Source: Clostridiaceae bacterium
GTDB taxonomy: Bacteria; Bacillota; Clostridia; Saccharofermentanales; DTU023
DNA: 36,527 bases
Assembly (NCBI GenBank): GCA_012518845.1
Contig: JAAYRJ010000200.1
Coordinates: 1-36,527, forward strand
Direction: 5' to 3'
Positions 9,550 to 19,095 of this stretch are shown here, piece after piece (position 1 is the first letter of the stretch; the number at the start of each line of letters is the position of its first letter). A model generated the notes under the pieces. It saw only the letters and a program-made list of their open reading frames with translations. It had not been told where the DNA came from and did not search any database. Made by a program: the position numbers and the translations under genes.

Positions 9550-10485
9550 TCATTCAGGCTTTTTTAGTGTTTCAGGATCTGGCAGTAAGGATTCAACAAA
9601 AATGTCTACGTCAAAATTCTGTAAATCTTCAACTTTTTCGCCAAGACCTGCCATTTTAATTGGCAAACCAGTAGCTTTAACAACAGCCAGAGCAACTCCA
9701 CCTTTTGCATTACCATCTAATTTAGTCATGATTAGACCGCTAACATCTGTTGCTTTAGAAAACTGCTGTGCTTGTACAATTGCATTTTGACCTGTTGTTG
9801 CGTCAATAACTAATAATGTTTCAAGATTAGCATCTGGTGCTTCACGGCTAATAATCCGTTTGATTTTAGACAACTCATCCATAAGGTTTTGTTTAGTATG
9901 CAAACGTCCCGCCGTATCAATAATCAAGAGATCCGTATTTCTTGCCTTTGCAGCATCTATTGCATCATAAACAACAGCAGAGGGATCTGAACCTATTTTA
10001 TGTGAAATAACAGCTGTATTTGTTCTTTCTCCCCAGACATTTATTTGCTCAATCGCTGCTGCCCTAAAAGTATCCGCAGCAGCTAATAAAACACGTTTAT
10101 TTTGCTTTTGATACAACCAAGCTAATTTGCCGGTAGTTGTGGTTTTGCCTGTACCATTTACACCTACCATCAATAAAATATTAAGTTTGTTAGGCTCTAA
10201 AGTTAGAGGTTTAACATCTTTGAGAATGTTTTTCATCCCTTCTTTTAATAGCTCTAAGACGGTTTCGGTTGAGGCATCCCCAGTTTTTTTGATATGAGCA
10301 CGTATATTATCAATGATTTCCATTGAGCATTCCATACCACAATCAGCTTGAATTAGAACCATCTCTAATTCTTCTAGCATATCTTCATCAAAATAGCCTA
10401 AATTTGCGGCAATTCTGTTGAAGCTATCAGAGACAAAATCACGTGTCTTTTTTAGTCCTTGTTTAAATTTATTAAATATACTCAC
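9550..10485 (-). CDS. ftsY: Signal recognition particle receptor FtsY
   Basis: GVNGTGKTTTTGKLAW, DTAGRLHTKQNLM, TKLDGNAKGGVALAV. Confidence 0.97.
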   Translation of the reverse strand: MSIFNKFKQGLKKTRDFVSDSFNRIAANLGYFDEDMLEELEMVLIQADCGMECSMEIIDNIRAHIKKTGDASTETVLELLKEGMKNILKDVKPLTLEPNKLNILLMVGVNGTGKTTTTGKLAWLYQKQNKRVLLAAADTFRAAAIEQINVWGERTNTAVISHKIGSDPSAVVYDAIDAAKARNTDLLIIDTAGRLHTKQNLMDELSKIKRIISREAPDANLETLLVIDATTGQNAIVQAQQFSKATDVSGLIMTKLDGNAKGGVALAVVKATGLPIKMAGLGEKVEDLQNFDVDIFVESLLPDPETLKKPE

Positions 10486-10539
10486 TATCGTCCTACTTTC
10501 TTGGCTATCATGTTTTAAACAGCCAGCATAATCAAAAAA

Positions 10540-13500
10540 TTAAGTAACGTCTTCGGCATCACTCAGCTCGAGTGATAAAACTTTGGAAACCCCGCGTTCC
10601 TTCATAGTGATACCATATAAGCGATCTGCTGCTTCCATTGTGCCTTTTCTATGTGTCACCAGCATAAATTGTGACTCTTGTGTGTACGAATTCAAATAAT
10701 CTGTAAACCGAATAATATTTGTTTCATCTAATGATGATTCCACTTCATCTAACACACAAAACGGAGCTGGTCTTAATTTAAAAATAGCAAGTAAAAGAGC
10801 AATTGCTGTCAATGAGCGCTCACCACCACTTAGCAAATTCAAATTTTGTAAACGCTTGCCTGGCGGCTGAGCTTTTATCTCGATCCCAGAGTTTAAGGTG
10901 TCTTCTGTTTCTTCTAATGATAATTCTGCTTCACCACCTACAAATAGTGCTGAAAAAACTTCTTTAAAATTAATATTTATCTGGGCAAAGTTTTCCTTAA
11001 ATTGCTCTGCCATTGCTTTTTCTAATTCTTGTATAACATCTTCTAAGTTATTGATCGACTTTTCTATATCCTCTTTTTGCATTGTCACAAAATCAAAACG
11101 TTCCGAAATTTCTTCAAATTCATCAATTGCATTAGGATTAATGTTGCCCAAATTTTTGATTGATTTTTTTAATTGCTTTAATTTCTCACGCGATTCTTTT
11201 ATATCAGCTAAAGGATAATCTTCTGGCTTAAGCGAAACATAAGTTTTTTCATAGTTTTCCCAAATATAATTTTTTGAAAATTGAATGTTTTCTTCTAGCT
11301 TTTCCTTGCGATTTTTCAAACGCTCTAATTGTAAATTAATATTTGATACTAGTTCTGCTTGTTGCTCTGATTTTACAAACAATTGTCTTTGCTCTTTTTC
11401 ATTTGAACTCCGTTCTTTTTGCATGGAATCAATATTTTCTTTAATTAAAATCATTTCTTTTTCAAGAACTTGGTGTTCCTCTTGATAAGAAGCTTCTTTT
11501 GCAGTCAAGTCAATCAAAGTTTTATCTGTTGCTTGGATTTCCTTGGTTAATTCATTATATCTATTTTTTTGATCTTCTATATCTTTTTTTGCTTGTTCTC
11601 TTGTCTGAAGAAAATTTTTCAGCGTTTCTTCTTTTGTTCGAAGTGAAATATTACTTGACATTACTTTTTCTTGCTGACTTACCAATTTTAGATCTAGTTT
11701 TTCTTTTTCCTCTTTTTGCTTGCGAAGATTTTTTTCAAGGGTCTCAATCTCAGTCTGAGTATCTGTCGTGGTTAAGTCAAGATCAGATAGGTGTATTTCT
11801 ATATTATTTTTCCTAGTTTTATATTTTGTTTGATCAGACTTTGTCGTTGTAATTTCAACTTCTGAAGCTTTAAGTTGATTATTAAATTGCTCAACTTGAC
11901 TTTCCAAAAAGAAAATGTGTTTTTCCTGTTCAAGATATTTTTGCTCCAAATCTTGTTGGACCTGTCCAGATTTCATAAAAGATTTATTTTTTCTGTTGAT
12001 TTTTTCTTTTTTATTTTGACTCTCAGTTTCAAGTAGTTCGACTTTTGCTTGGAGTGCTTCAATTTGTCGATTCCTTTTAAGTAGACCACTAGTTGAACCT
12101 TTTTTAAATTCTCCACCTGTCATTGATCCGCCAATTTGAACTACATCACCGGTCAAAGTAACAATACGATAACGCTGATTTGTTTCTCTAGATATTAATA
12201 GCGCAGAATCTAAATCTTCTGCTACGATTACTAAACCAAGCAATCTATCTATTATGTATTCATATTGGGGATCAAATGTTACTTTTTCAGAAGCAATACC
12301 GAGATAGCCATCAAACTTTGCCAGCCGCTCTTTATCCTTTACTGCCATTTTTCTACCACGAATTGAATCAAGTGGTAAAAAAGTCTCGCGTCCAGATTTA
12401 GTTTTTTTCAGCCACTCAATAATTTTTGATGCATCTTCTTTTGTGGTCACAACAATATTATTAATAGCTGCACCTAAAGCAATTTCTATTGATTTTTCGT
12501 ACTTTTCAGGCACACGAATGAGACTACCCAAAGGTCCGTGAACGCCTTTAGCAAACTCCTTATCTGCTTCCACTTGTTGCATAACATTTTTGACAGTTTG
12601 ATGAAACCCTTCAAGATTTTGTTCTAATTCCTGTAATGTTGCAAGTCGAAACTTGGTACTATCTAGTAAAGTAATAACATCTCGATATTCAGCATCAAAT
12701 TTTTCTAACTCATTGCGTATTGATTCAACTTTTTCTCTAGCTGCTTGTAAATCTGTACTAGAATCCTGAAATTTTTCCTGTTCGAGTTGTAAGTTTTTCT
12801 TAGAGTCTTCGACTTGAGTAATTAATTTTTGATGTTGTTTTTTACTTAGAGAAATCTGTTTATCTAAATCGGAGATTTGTTCAGTAACAAAATGAAGTTC
12901 TTGCTCAAACTGACTCTTATCCTTGTCACGCTCTGAAATAATTTTATGCTTAGCTTCTAATTCATTTTGCAATGTCAGAATTGTATTATTATAAGCTTCA
13001 ATTTGTGCGTTTAATTCAGTTAATTTATCAGTTTCTGATTGAAAATCAGCTTCTAACTGTAAGATTTCTGTTTCCAATTTAACGTTATCTTCTGTCTTGT
13101 TATGGAAATCTCTATCTAAAAAGTTTATTGTTCCACTTAGCTCATCTAATTGTTTTTTATCTTTATTATTCTGTAATTCTAATAAGCGATGACGCTCTTT
13201 GAGAACAACATATTGCTCATTAAGTTCAGCTATAGTTGCTTGTTTTTCTGTTTGAGAAAGTCGCAACTGGTCTATTCTTTGATCATTTTCTTCTAGTATA
13301 TTTTCGTATTCGTGAAATTGTGATTTAAAGGTTGCAGCTTGCTTTTTGGCCTCTTCTAAATCTAAGAAAAGTTCATCATAATTGGTGTCAACCTTTTCCA
13401 AGTCACTAGTATTGAGCTTTACGTCGTGCAAGATTAAGCCAATATCTAAAGCTTCCATTTCGCCACGCAAATTATGGTATTTTTTAAGTTTTTTTGCTTG

Positions 13501-14121
13501 ACTTGCCAAAGGTTTTATTTGAAGATCAAGTTCAGCTAAAATATCATTGATTCTAGTTAAATTCTGTTCAGTTCTTTCTAATTTGCGCTCCGTCTCTTTC
13601 TTACGAAGTTTATATTTGACGATTCCTGCAGCTTCGTCAAAAACTTTACGCCTATCATCTGAATTATCGCTAAGAATTTGATCAATTCTGCCTTGACCTA
13701 TAATTGAATAACCATCACGGCCTATACCTGTATCTAAAAACAGCTCACGAATATCCTTCAGACGACAAGCAGTCTTATTAATATAATACTCACTGTCGCC
13801 AGAACGATAATAGCGTCTTGTTACTTCTACGGTTTCATATTCAATTGGAATATTCTGATCTGAGTTATCGAAAGTAATAGTCACCTCGGCAAAGCCTAGT
13901 TGACGCCTAGTCTCAGTTCCACTAAAAATTACATCTTCCATACGTGAGCCGCGCAAAGTTTTTGCACTTTGCTCACCAAGAACCCATCTGATTGCATCAG
14001 TAATATTTGATTTTCCCGAGCCATTAGGTCCAACTATTGCAGTAATTCCCTCATGAAATTCGATCAGAGTAGGATCAGGGAAAGATTTAAAGCCTTGCAT
14101 TTTTAACGATTTAAGATACAC
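10540..14121 (-). CDS. smc: Chromosome segregation protein SMC
   Basis: MYLKSLKMQGFKSFPDPTLIEFHEGITAIVGPNGSGKSNI; long coiled coils; hinge; LLSGGERSLTAIALLLAIFKLRPAPFCVLDEVE signature. Confidence 0.98.
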   Translation of the reverse strand: MYLKSLKMQGFKSFPDPTLIEFHEGITAIVGPNGSGKSNITDAIRWVLGEQSAKTLRGSRMEDVIFSGTETRRQLGFAEVTITFDNSDQNIPIEYETVEVTRRYYRSGDSEYYINKTACRLKDIRELFLDTGIGRDGYSIIGQGRIDQILSDNSDDRRKVFDEAAGIVKYKLRKKETERKLERTEQNLTRINDILAELDLQIKPLASQAKKLKKYHNLRGEMEALDIGLILHDVKLNTSDLEKVDTNYDELFLDLEEAKKQAATFKSQFHEYENILEENDQRIDQLRLSQTEKQATIAELNEQYVVLKERHRLLELQNNKDKKQLDELSGTINFLDRDFHNKTEDNVKLETEILQLEADFQSETDKLTELNAQIEAYNNTILTLQNELEAKHKIISERDKDKSQFEQELHFVTEQISDLDKQISLSKKQHQKLITQVEDSKKNLQLEQEKFQDSSTDLQAAREKVESIRNELEKFDAEYRDVITLLDSTKFRLATLQELEQNLEGFHQTVKNVMQQVEADKEFAKGVHGPLGSLIRVPEKYEKSIEIALGAAINNIVVTTKEDASKIIEWLKKTKSGRETFLPLDSIRGRKMAVKDKERLAKFDGYLGIASEKVTFDPQYEYIIDRLLGLVIVAEDLDSALLISRETNQRYRIVTLTGDVVQIGGSMTGGEFKKGSTSGLLKRNRQIEALQAKVELLETESQNKKEKINRKNKSFMKSGQVQQDLEQKYLEQEKHIFFLESQVEQFNNQLKASEVEITTTKSDQTKYKTRKNNIEIHLSDLDLTTTDTQTEIETLEKNLRKQKEEKEKLDLKLVSQQEKVMSSNISLRTKEETLKNFLQTREQAKKDIEDQKNRYNELTKEIQATDKTLIDLTAKEASYQEEHQVLEKEMILIKENIDSMQKERSSNEKEQRQLFVKSEQQAELVSNINLQLERLKNRKEKLEENIQFSKNYIWENYEKTYVSLKPEDYPLADIKESREKLKQLKKSIKNLGNINPNAIDEFEEISERFDFVTMQKEDIEKSINNLEDVIQELEKAMAEQFKENFAQININFKEVFSALFVGGEAELSLEETEDTLNSGIEIKAQPPGKRLQNLNLLSGGERSLTAIALLLAIFKLRPAPFCVLDEVESSLDETNIIRFTDYLNSYTQESQFMLVTHRKGTMEAADRLYGITMKERGVSKVLSLELSDAEDVT

Positions 14122-14145
14122 TGTTCTTCTCTAGGGCTCACTTAT

Positions 14146-14883
14146 CTATTCTACAACAATATTTTCTTCAGTAAGGATACAACCAGTAGTATCACAACTT
14201 ATTACATCTAAAGCATATTTTGCGGCATTTTGTTCTGCCTCTTTTTTGCTATTCCCAGTTCCAATTGCAATTCTCTTATCATCAAGGTTAACAGCTGCTG
14301 TAAAAGTTCTTTCATGGACTGGTCCAGTTTCTTTAATTATTTCAAAATTCATGGTGCTATTACCACGAGTTCCTTGAACCAGTTCTAAAAGACGACTTTT
14401 GAAATCATAAACTAATTTTCCAGCTACCGCTAACTTAATAAATCGCATTAAATGGTTTTTGATTATTTTCTGCACATATTCTAGGCCTTGATCCAAATAT
14501 AGTGCACCATAAACAGCTTCAACTGCATTTGATAGATTTGAAGGTTTTTTTCTACCGCCAGTCAAATCTTCACCTTTACCTAAATAGAGATAATTTCCTA
14601 AATCTAGATCATTTGCAACTTGTGTAAGTGTATCTTCACAAACAACTAATGATCTATATTTTGTCATTAATCCCTCATCAAGTTCAGGTTCGACCTGGTA
14701 CAAAATAATACTGATCGTTAATTGCAAAACAGCATCACCTAAAAACTCCAAACGCTCATTATCTGTTAAATTTTGATCAGCATTTTCATAAGCATAAGTA
14801 GAATGTGTTAAAGCAGATTTAATATATTTCAATTCATTTACTTTAATATTATTTTCTAAACAAAATTCTTTAGCTTTATCCAT
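14146..14883 (-). CDS. rnc: Ribonuclease III
   Basis: ALTHSTYAYEN, NERLEFLGDAVLQL, dsRBD (GTGNSKKEAEQNAAKYAL); adjacent to smc. Confidence 0.96.
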   Translation of the reverse strand: MDKAKEFCLENNIKVNELKYIKSALTHSTYAYENADQNLTDNERLEFLGDAVLQLTISIILYQVEPELDEGLMTKYRSLVVCEDTLTQVANDLDLGNYLYLGKGEDLTGGRKKPSNLSNAVEAVYGALYLDQGLEYVQKIIKNHLMRFIKLAVAGKLVYDFKSRLLELVQGTRGNSTMNFEIIKETGPVHERTFTAAVNLDDKRIAIGTGNSKKEAEQNAAKYALDVISCDTTGCILTEENIVVE

Positions 14884-14898
14884 AATAACCTCTCAGCT

Positions 14899-14923
14899 TA
14901 AAAAAGGGATACCCATGTATCCC
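14899..14923 (-). terminator. Intrinsic terminator downstream of acpP
   Basis: Minus GGGATAC-ATGG-GTATCCC-TTTTTT; perfect 7-bp stem and U tract. Confidence 0.8.
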
Positions 14924-14932
14924 TCCTGAAAG

Positions 14933-14950
14933 CAGTCAATTTGTTGACTG
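14933..14950 (-). other. Second hairpin just after acpP stop
   Basis: Minus CAGTCAA-CAAA-TTGACTG, 7-bp perfect stem, 4-nt loop. Confidence 0.55.
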
Positions 14951-14961
14951 TTTATATAATT

Positions 14962-15204
14962 TTATTTGTTTTGTTGATAAATAAAATCTACTGCATCCCC
15001 AACTGTTGCTAAACGTTGAGCATCCTCATCGGGAATTGAAATATCATATTCATTTTCTATTGTTACAACTATATCAACTATATCTAGAGAATCAGCATTT
15101 AAGTCATCTATAATATTAGAATCCATTGTAATATTTTCTTCTTCTAAACCCAGTTGATCTGCAATTAATTCACGAATTTCTTCAAATATTTCTTGAGAAG
15201 ACAT
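14962..15204 (-). CDS. acpP: Acyl carrier protein
   Basis: DDLNADSLDIVDIV phosphopantetheine site; start at MSSQEIF with GGAGG upstream (ORF-track start at 15261 is too long). Confidence 0.95.
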   Translation of the reverse strand: MSSQEIFEEIRELIADQLGLEEENITMDSNIIDDLNADSLDIVDIVVTIENEYDISIPDEDAQRLATVGDAVDFIYQQNK

Positions 15205-15232
15205 ATATACCTCCATTTTTTTATTCTTTATA

Positions 15233-15261
15233 TTTTTAAACGAAGTCCTCTGAAATGTCAA
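15233..15261 (-). promoter_or_regulatory. Candidate acpP promoter
   Basis: Minus TTGACA-17 bp-TAAAAA upstream of acpP. Confidence 0.45.
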
Positions 15262-15290
15262 GTTTAAGGAATTTCAATGACTTTTTGAAT

Positions 15291-15884
15291 TTATTCCTTG
15301 GCAAAGAAATGTTTGTTTTTGATAAGATAGTCGAAACCACTTATTAACGTCAACAAGGTTGAAATAACAATTAATACAGTTCCCACTAGTCTGAAAATTT
15401 CATAATTATCTAAGCTCATGAAAAATAATGATTCAAGCAATAACCAAATAATAGCAATCATTTGTGAAGTTGTCTTTGCCTTACCCCAAGGACTAGCTGC
15501 AATAACAATATTTTGCTCCACTGCCAAAAGCCTGAGCCCAGTAACTGCAAGTTCTCTTGCTAAAACTATTAACACAACAAAGCTACTGATGCGATTTAAT
15601 TCCACAAATGCTACAAGAATGGATATCACTAATAGTTTATCTGCAATTGGATCTAAAAACTTACCCATATTAGTTATAAGATTTTTCCTGCGAGCAATTT
15701 GTCCATCCAAAAAATCTGTAAGAGCAGCAACAGAAAATAAAATCAAAGTTATAGCCTTTGCTACGGTTGTATCTACAAAAGCATTCCAAGCCAAAGCTCC
15801 AGGAATAGGTAACATAAATAATACAATAAATGGTACCAATATTATCCTTAGTAAAGTTAATTTATTAGGAAGATTCATCAACAC
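15291..15884 (-). CDS. pgsA: CDP-diacylglycerol-glycerol-3-phosphate 3-phosphatidyltransferase
   Basis: NLPNKLTLLRIILVPFI; DFLDGQIARRKNLITNMGKFLDPIADKLL CDP-alcohol phosphotransferase motif. Confidence 0.95.
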   Translation of the reverse strand: MLMNLPNKLTLLRIILVPFIVLFMLPIPGALAWNAFVDTTVAKAITLILFSVAALTDFLDGQIARRKNLITNMGKFLDPIADKLLVISILVAFVELNRISSFVVLIVLARELAVTGLRLLAVEQNIVIAASPWGKAKTTSQMIAIIWLLLESLFFMSLDNYEIFRLVGTVLIVISTLLTLISGFDYLIKNKHFFAKE

Positions 15885-17232
15885 TTACCCCCGTTAAATC
15901 ATATTCATCATAATCTATTATTTCAACCTGGACAACATCCCCCAACTCAATATTATCATGTCTAGCTAAAACATGAACTGAGGGATCAACACCGGGTGCT
16001 TCACCATAAGATCTTGCAAGATAAAATAGGCCATCCTCACTAATATCTTCGATCAAAACATCATAGATTTTATTTAGTCTTTGTCTGTTTTTTTCTAATG
16101 AAATTTCTTGTTGGATCTGCATAATCTCATTGTACCGTTTCAAACTTGTTTCCTCATCCGGAATATCCGACATTCTGTACGCTTTGGTTCCTTCTTCCGG
16201 AGAAAAGATAAAACAACCTAAACGGTCAAATTTAATATCACGCACAAACTCAACTAATTCGGAAAAATCTGCATCTGTTTCACCTGGAAAACCAACTAGA
16301 ATTGTTGTTCTTAAAACAACATGCGGTATTTTTTCTCTTAGTTTGGAAATTAGTTGACGTAAACTAGCATTAGTGTCACGACGTAACATCGATTTTAAAA
16401 TCTTATCTGAAGCGTGTTGAATAGGTATATCTATATAAGGAGCAATCTTTTTGTTCTCAGCTATGAAATCGATTAACTCATCTGAAAAAACATCGCCATA
16501 AACATACATCAATCGGATCAAACCAATATTTGGAATTATTACCATTTGTTTGAGCAACTCTAATAGCTTTGGCTCTCCATAAAGGTCTGCCCCATAGCGT
16601 GTTGTATCTTGAGCAATCAAAATAATTTCTTTGAAGCCTCGTTCAGTCAAAAGCTTTGCCTCTGCAAGAATATCTTCTATTGGTCTTGATAAAAGTGGAC
16701 CCCTTATTCCAGGGATAGCACAAAAAGCACAACGATTTGAACATCCTTCTGCTATTTTCAAATATGCATAATATCTGTCACTTGAAGCTTGTTCACCCTG
16801 AAATAAATGCTTTAGACTACCAGGTGCTTTTGGTAAGCGCCCCCTTAAACTTTTGCCTTGTTCTAATTCATCGATAGAATTTACGATTTGATCGTATTGA
16901 GCAGTTCCTAATACTAAATCAACTTCGGGAAATTCGTGATAAATTTGTTTGGCATAACGTTGACTTAAACAACCAGTTACAATCAGATATGCAAGTTTGT
17001 CGTTATCTAGTCTTGACTGTTTGATTTCTGCTAAATCTAAAATTGCTTCGATTGCTTCTTCTTTTGCAGATTGAATAAAACCACAAGTATTAACTATCAG
17101 ATATTTAGCATCAAATGGGTTATCTGTAAAGAGATAATTATGTTGACGCAGACTAAAACTCATTGACTCTGCATCAACTTCATTTTTGGGACAACCTAAG
17201 GATAAAATAAAAAACTGATTATTCTTCATCAA
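15865..17232 (-). CDS. rimO: Ribosomal protein S12 methylthiotransferase RimO
   Basis: LGCPKNEVDAE, IAEGCSNRCAFCAIPGIRG radical SAM motif, C-terminal TRAM-like region. Confidence 0.95.
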   Translation of the reverse strand: MMKNNQFFILSLGCPKNEVDAESMSFSLRQHNYLFTDNPFDAKYLIVNTCGFIQSAKEEAIEAILDLAEIKQSRLDNDKLAYLIVTGCLSQRYAKQIYHEFPEVDLVLGTAQYDQIVNSIDELEQGKSLRGRLPKAPGSLKHLFQGEQASSDRYYAYLKIAEGCSNRCAFCAIPGIRGPLLSRPIEDILAEAKLLTERGFKEIILIAQDTTRYGADLYGEPKLLELLKQMVIIPNIGLIRLMYVYGDVFSDELIDFIAENKKIAPYIDIPIQHASDKILKSMLRRDTNASLRQLISKLREKIPHVVLRTTILVGFPGETDADFSELVEFVRDIKFDRLGCFIFSPEEGTKAYRMSDIPDEETSLKRYNEIMQIQQEISLEKNRQRLNKIYDVLIEDISEDGLFYLARSYGEAPGVDPSVHVLARHDNIELGDVVQVEIIDYDEYDLTGVSVDESS

Positions 17233-17806
17233 CGTATTTTCTCATAATTTTTAAGGTAAGACCAGAAGAATATCCGCGCGAGGAAAAATGTCTAATGATT
17301 TTTTCAGGTTGATTATAGTCCCATTCATCTTTTTTTAAATGAAAATATGCTTCTGCAGTTTTTTCATCTGCAGCAATTTCTAACTTTAATTCGTCAATAA
17401 TAGACTCAGAGATACCTTGTTGCTTTAGTAAATGTTCTAGATACCTCGCTGATTTTTGTTTGCGACCAGAATGTCTTTTGATGAGTCTACGTCCACATAA
17501 TCTTTCATCTAAATATGCATCATCAATCAAAGAAACAATAACCTGATCAATTAAGCTACTATTATTTTGAGAAATTTCTGGAAAATGTCTTGTTAATACT
17601 CGCTCAACCTGAGCATAAGATTTGCCACGATCAGCACCTATGTATTTTAAGGCTCTTCTTCTTAATGCTTGAAAATCCTCTAAATCAGACTCTAGAATTT
17701 CAGGACTTGATCCTTTAGATTGCTTTTCTGGAAAAGAGTTTTCTAAACCTGATATCAAGTCCTTTAATTTGTCAATTTTTTCAATTTGTGATTTTTGATC
17801 TGACAT
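17219..17806 (-). CDS. recX: Regulatory protein RecX
   Basis: AYLDERLCGRRLIKRHSGRKQKSARYLEHLLKQQGI; directly downstream of recA. Confidence 0.88.
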   Translation of the reverse strand: MSDQKSQIEKIDKLKDLISGLENSFPEKQSKGSSPEILESDLEDFQALRRRALKYIGADRGKSYAQVERVLTRHFPEISQNNSSLIDQVIVSLIDDAYLDERLCGRRLIKRHSGRKQKSARYLEHLLKQQGISESIIDELKLEIAADEKTAEAYFHLKKDEWDYNQPEKIIRHFSSRGYSSGLTLKIMRKYVDEE

Positions 17807-17825
17807 AAGTTAATCTAAAAAATTA

Positions 17826-18968
17826 TTAATCTAAATCCAAATTTAATAATTCATCGATGTCGTCTAATTGTTCATCTGATTGAGTCATTTCTTCGTTTGG
17901 ATTAGCTTTGGCATCTTCTTCGTACTCATCTTCATCAGTTGAGTAATAAGCACGAACTTTTTGATCAATTTCTGTTAATTGCTCCGGATTATCTTCAAGC
18001 CACTGTTTGGCATTTTCTCTACCTTGACCAAGTCTCGTATCCCCATAGGAGTACCAGGAACCACTTTTGTTGATAATATCCACATCAGCAGCCAAGTCAA
18101 GAATACAGCCAACATTGGAAATACCTTCGCCATAAATAATATCAAATTCTGCCTCTTTAAATGGCGGTGCAACTTTGTTTTTGACTACTTTGACTCTGGT
18201 TCTGGAACCGTATATTTCGTTTCCATCCTTTAAGGATTCGATTCTTCTAATATCTAAACGAACAGAAGAGTAGAATTTTAGAGCACGTCCACCAGTTGTT
18301 GTTTCAGGGTTACCAAACATAATTCCTATTTTTTCACGTAACTGATTAATAAAAATAATCATCGTGTTTGATTTATGAAGAACACCCGATAGTTTTCTTA
18401 GAGCTTGGGACATTAATCTAGCTTGAACACCCATAGATGAATCTCCCATTTCTCCCTCTATTTCTGATCTAGGCACTAAAGCAGCTACTGAGTCAACAAC
18501 AATAACATCTACTGCCCCACTTCTTGCTAAGGCTTCAGCAACTTCAAGTGCTTCTTCGCCGTTATCTGGCTGAGAGATTATTAAATGATTAATATCGACG
18601 CCAATATTTTGTGCATATGAAGGATCTAAAGCATGCTCTGCATCAACAAATGCTGCAATACCGCCTGCTTTTTGAGCTTCCGCTACAACATGGAGAGCAA
18701 CAGTAGTTTTACCTGATGACTCTGGTCCGTATATTTCTATAACACGTCCTTTTGGTAATCCACCCACACCTAGAGCTAGATCTAGTGAAAGTGCACCTGT
18801 TGACACTGTTTCAATATCTAGATCATATTCATCGTCTCCTAAGAGCATTACCGCTCCTTTTCCCATTTCTTTTTCTATTTTCCCAAGAGCCATTTTTAAG
18901 GCTTCTTGTCTCTCTTTTTCAGATTGGGGATTTTCTATTTTTTTTGTTTGTTTTCCTCGTTTAGCCAT
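17826..18968 (-). CDS. recA: Recombinase RecA
   Basis: [56 protein letters not shown]. Confidence 0.98.
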   Translation of the reverse strand: MAKRGKQTKKIENPQSEKERQEALKMALGKIEKEMGKGAVMLLGDDEYDLDIETVSTGALSLDLALGVGGLPKGRVIEIYGPESSGKTTVALHVVAEAQKAGGIAAFVDAEHALDPSYAQNIGVDINHLIISQPDNGEEALEVAEALARSGAVDVIVVDSVAALVPRSEIEGEMGDSSMGVQARLMSQALRKLSGVLHKSNTMIIFINQLREKIGIMFGNPETTTGGRALKFYSSVRLDIRRIESLKDGNEIYGSRTRVKVVKNKVAPPFKEAEFDIIYGEGISNVGCILDLAADVDIINKSGSWYSYGDTRLGQGRENAKQWLEDNPEQLTEIDQKVRAYYSTDEDEYEEDAKANPNEEMTQSDEQLDDIDELLNLDLD

Positions 18969-18982
18969 GTCAGCCTCCTAAT

Positions 18983-18996
18983 CGAACAATTGTTTG
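18983..18996 (-). promoter_or_regulatory. Candidate LexA/SOS box in recA promoter
   Basis: CGAACAATTGTTTG fits the Gram-positive GAACNNNNGTTY pattern and sits just downstream of the -10. Confidence 0.7.
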
Positions 18997-18999
18997 TTT

Positions 19000-19027
19000 A
19001 TTATAACAAAACTTGTTTCGCGGTCAA
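19000..19027 (-). promoter_or_regulatory. recA promoter
   Basis: Minus TTGACC-16 bp-TATAAT. Confidence 0.7.
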
Positions 19028-19095
19028 GTAAATTTAGATCAATTGTTCAATTATTTTCAGTAAAATTGTGAGTTTTGAGAAATCATAAATTAACT

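Noticed and set aside
11285-11816. Plus-strand ORFs antisense to smc
   Set aside because: Low-complexity Ser/Phe/Leu-rich products typical of antisense frames in coiled-coil coding sequence.
17975-18233. 65-aa minus and 84-aa plus ORFs within recA
   Set aside because: Alternate frames inside a highly conserved gene; no independent support.
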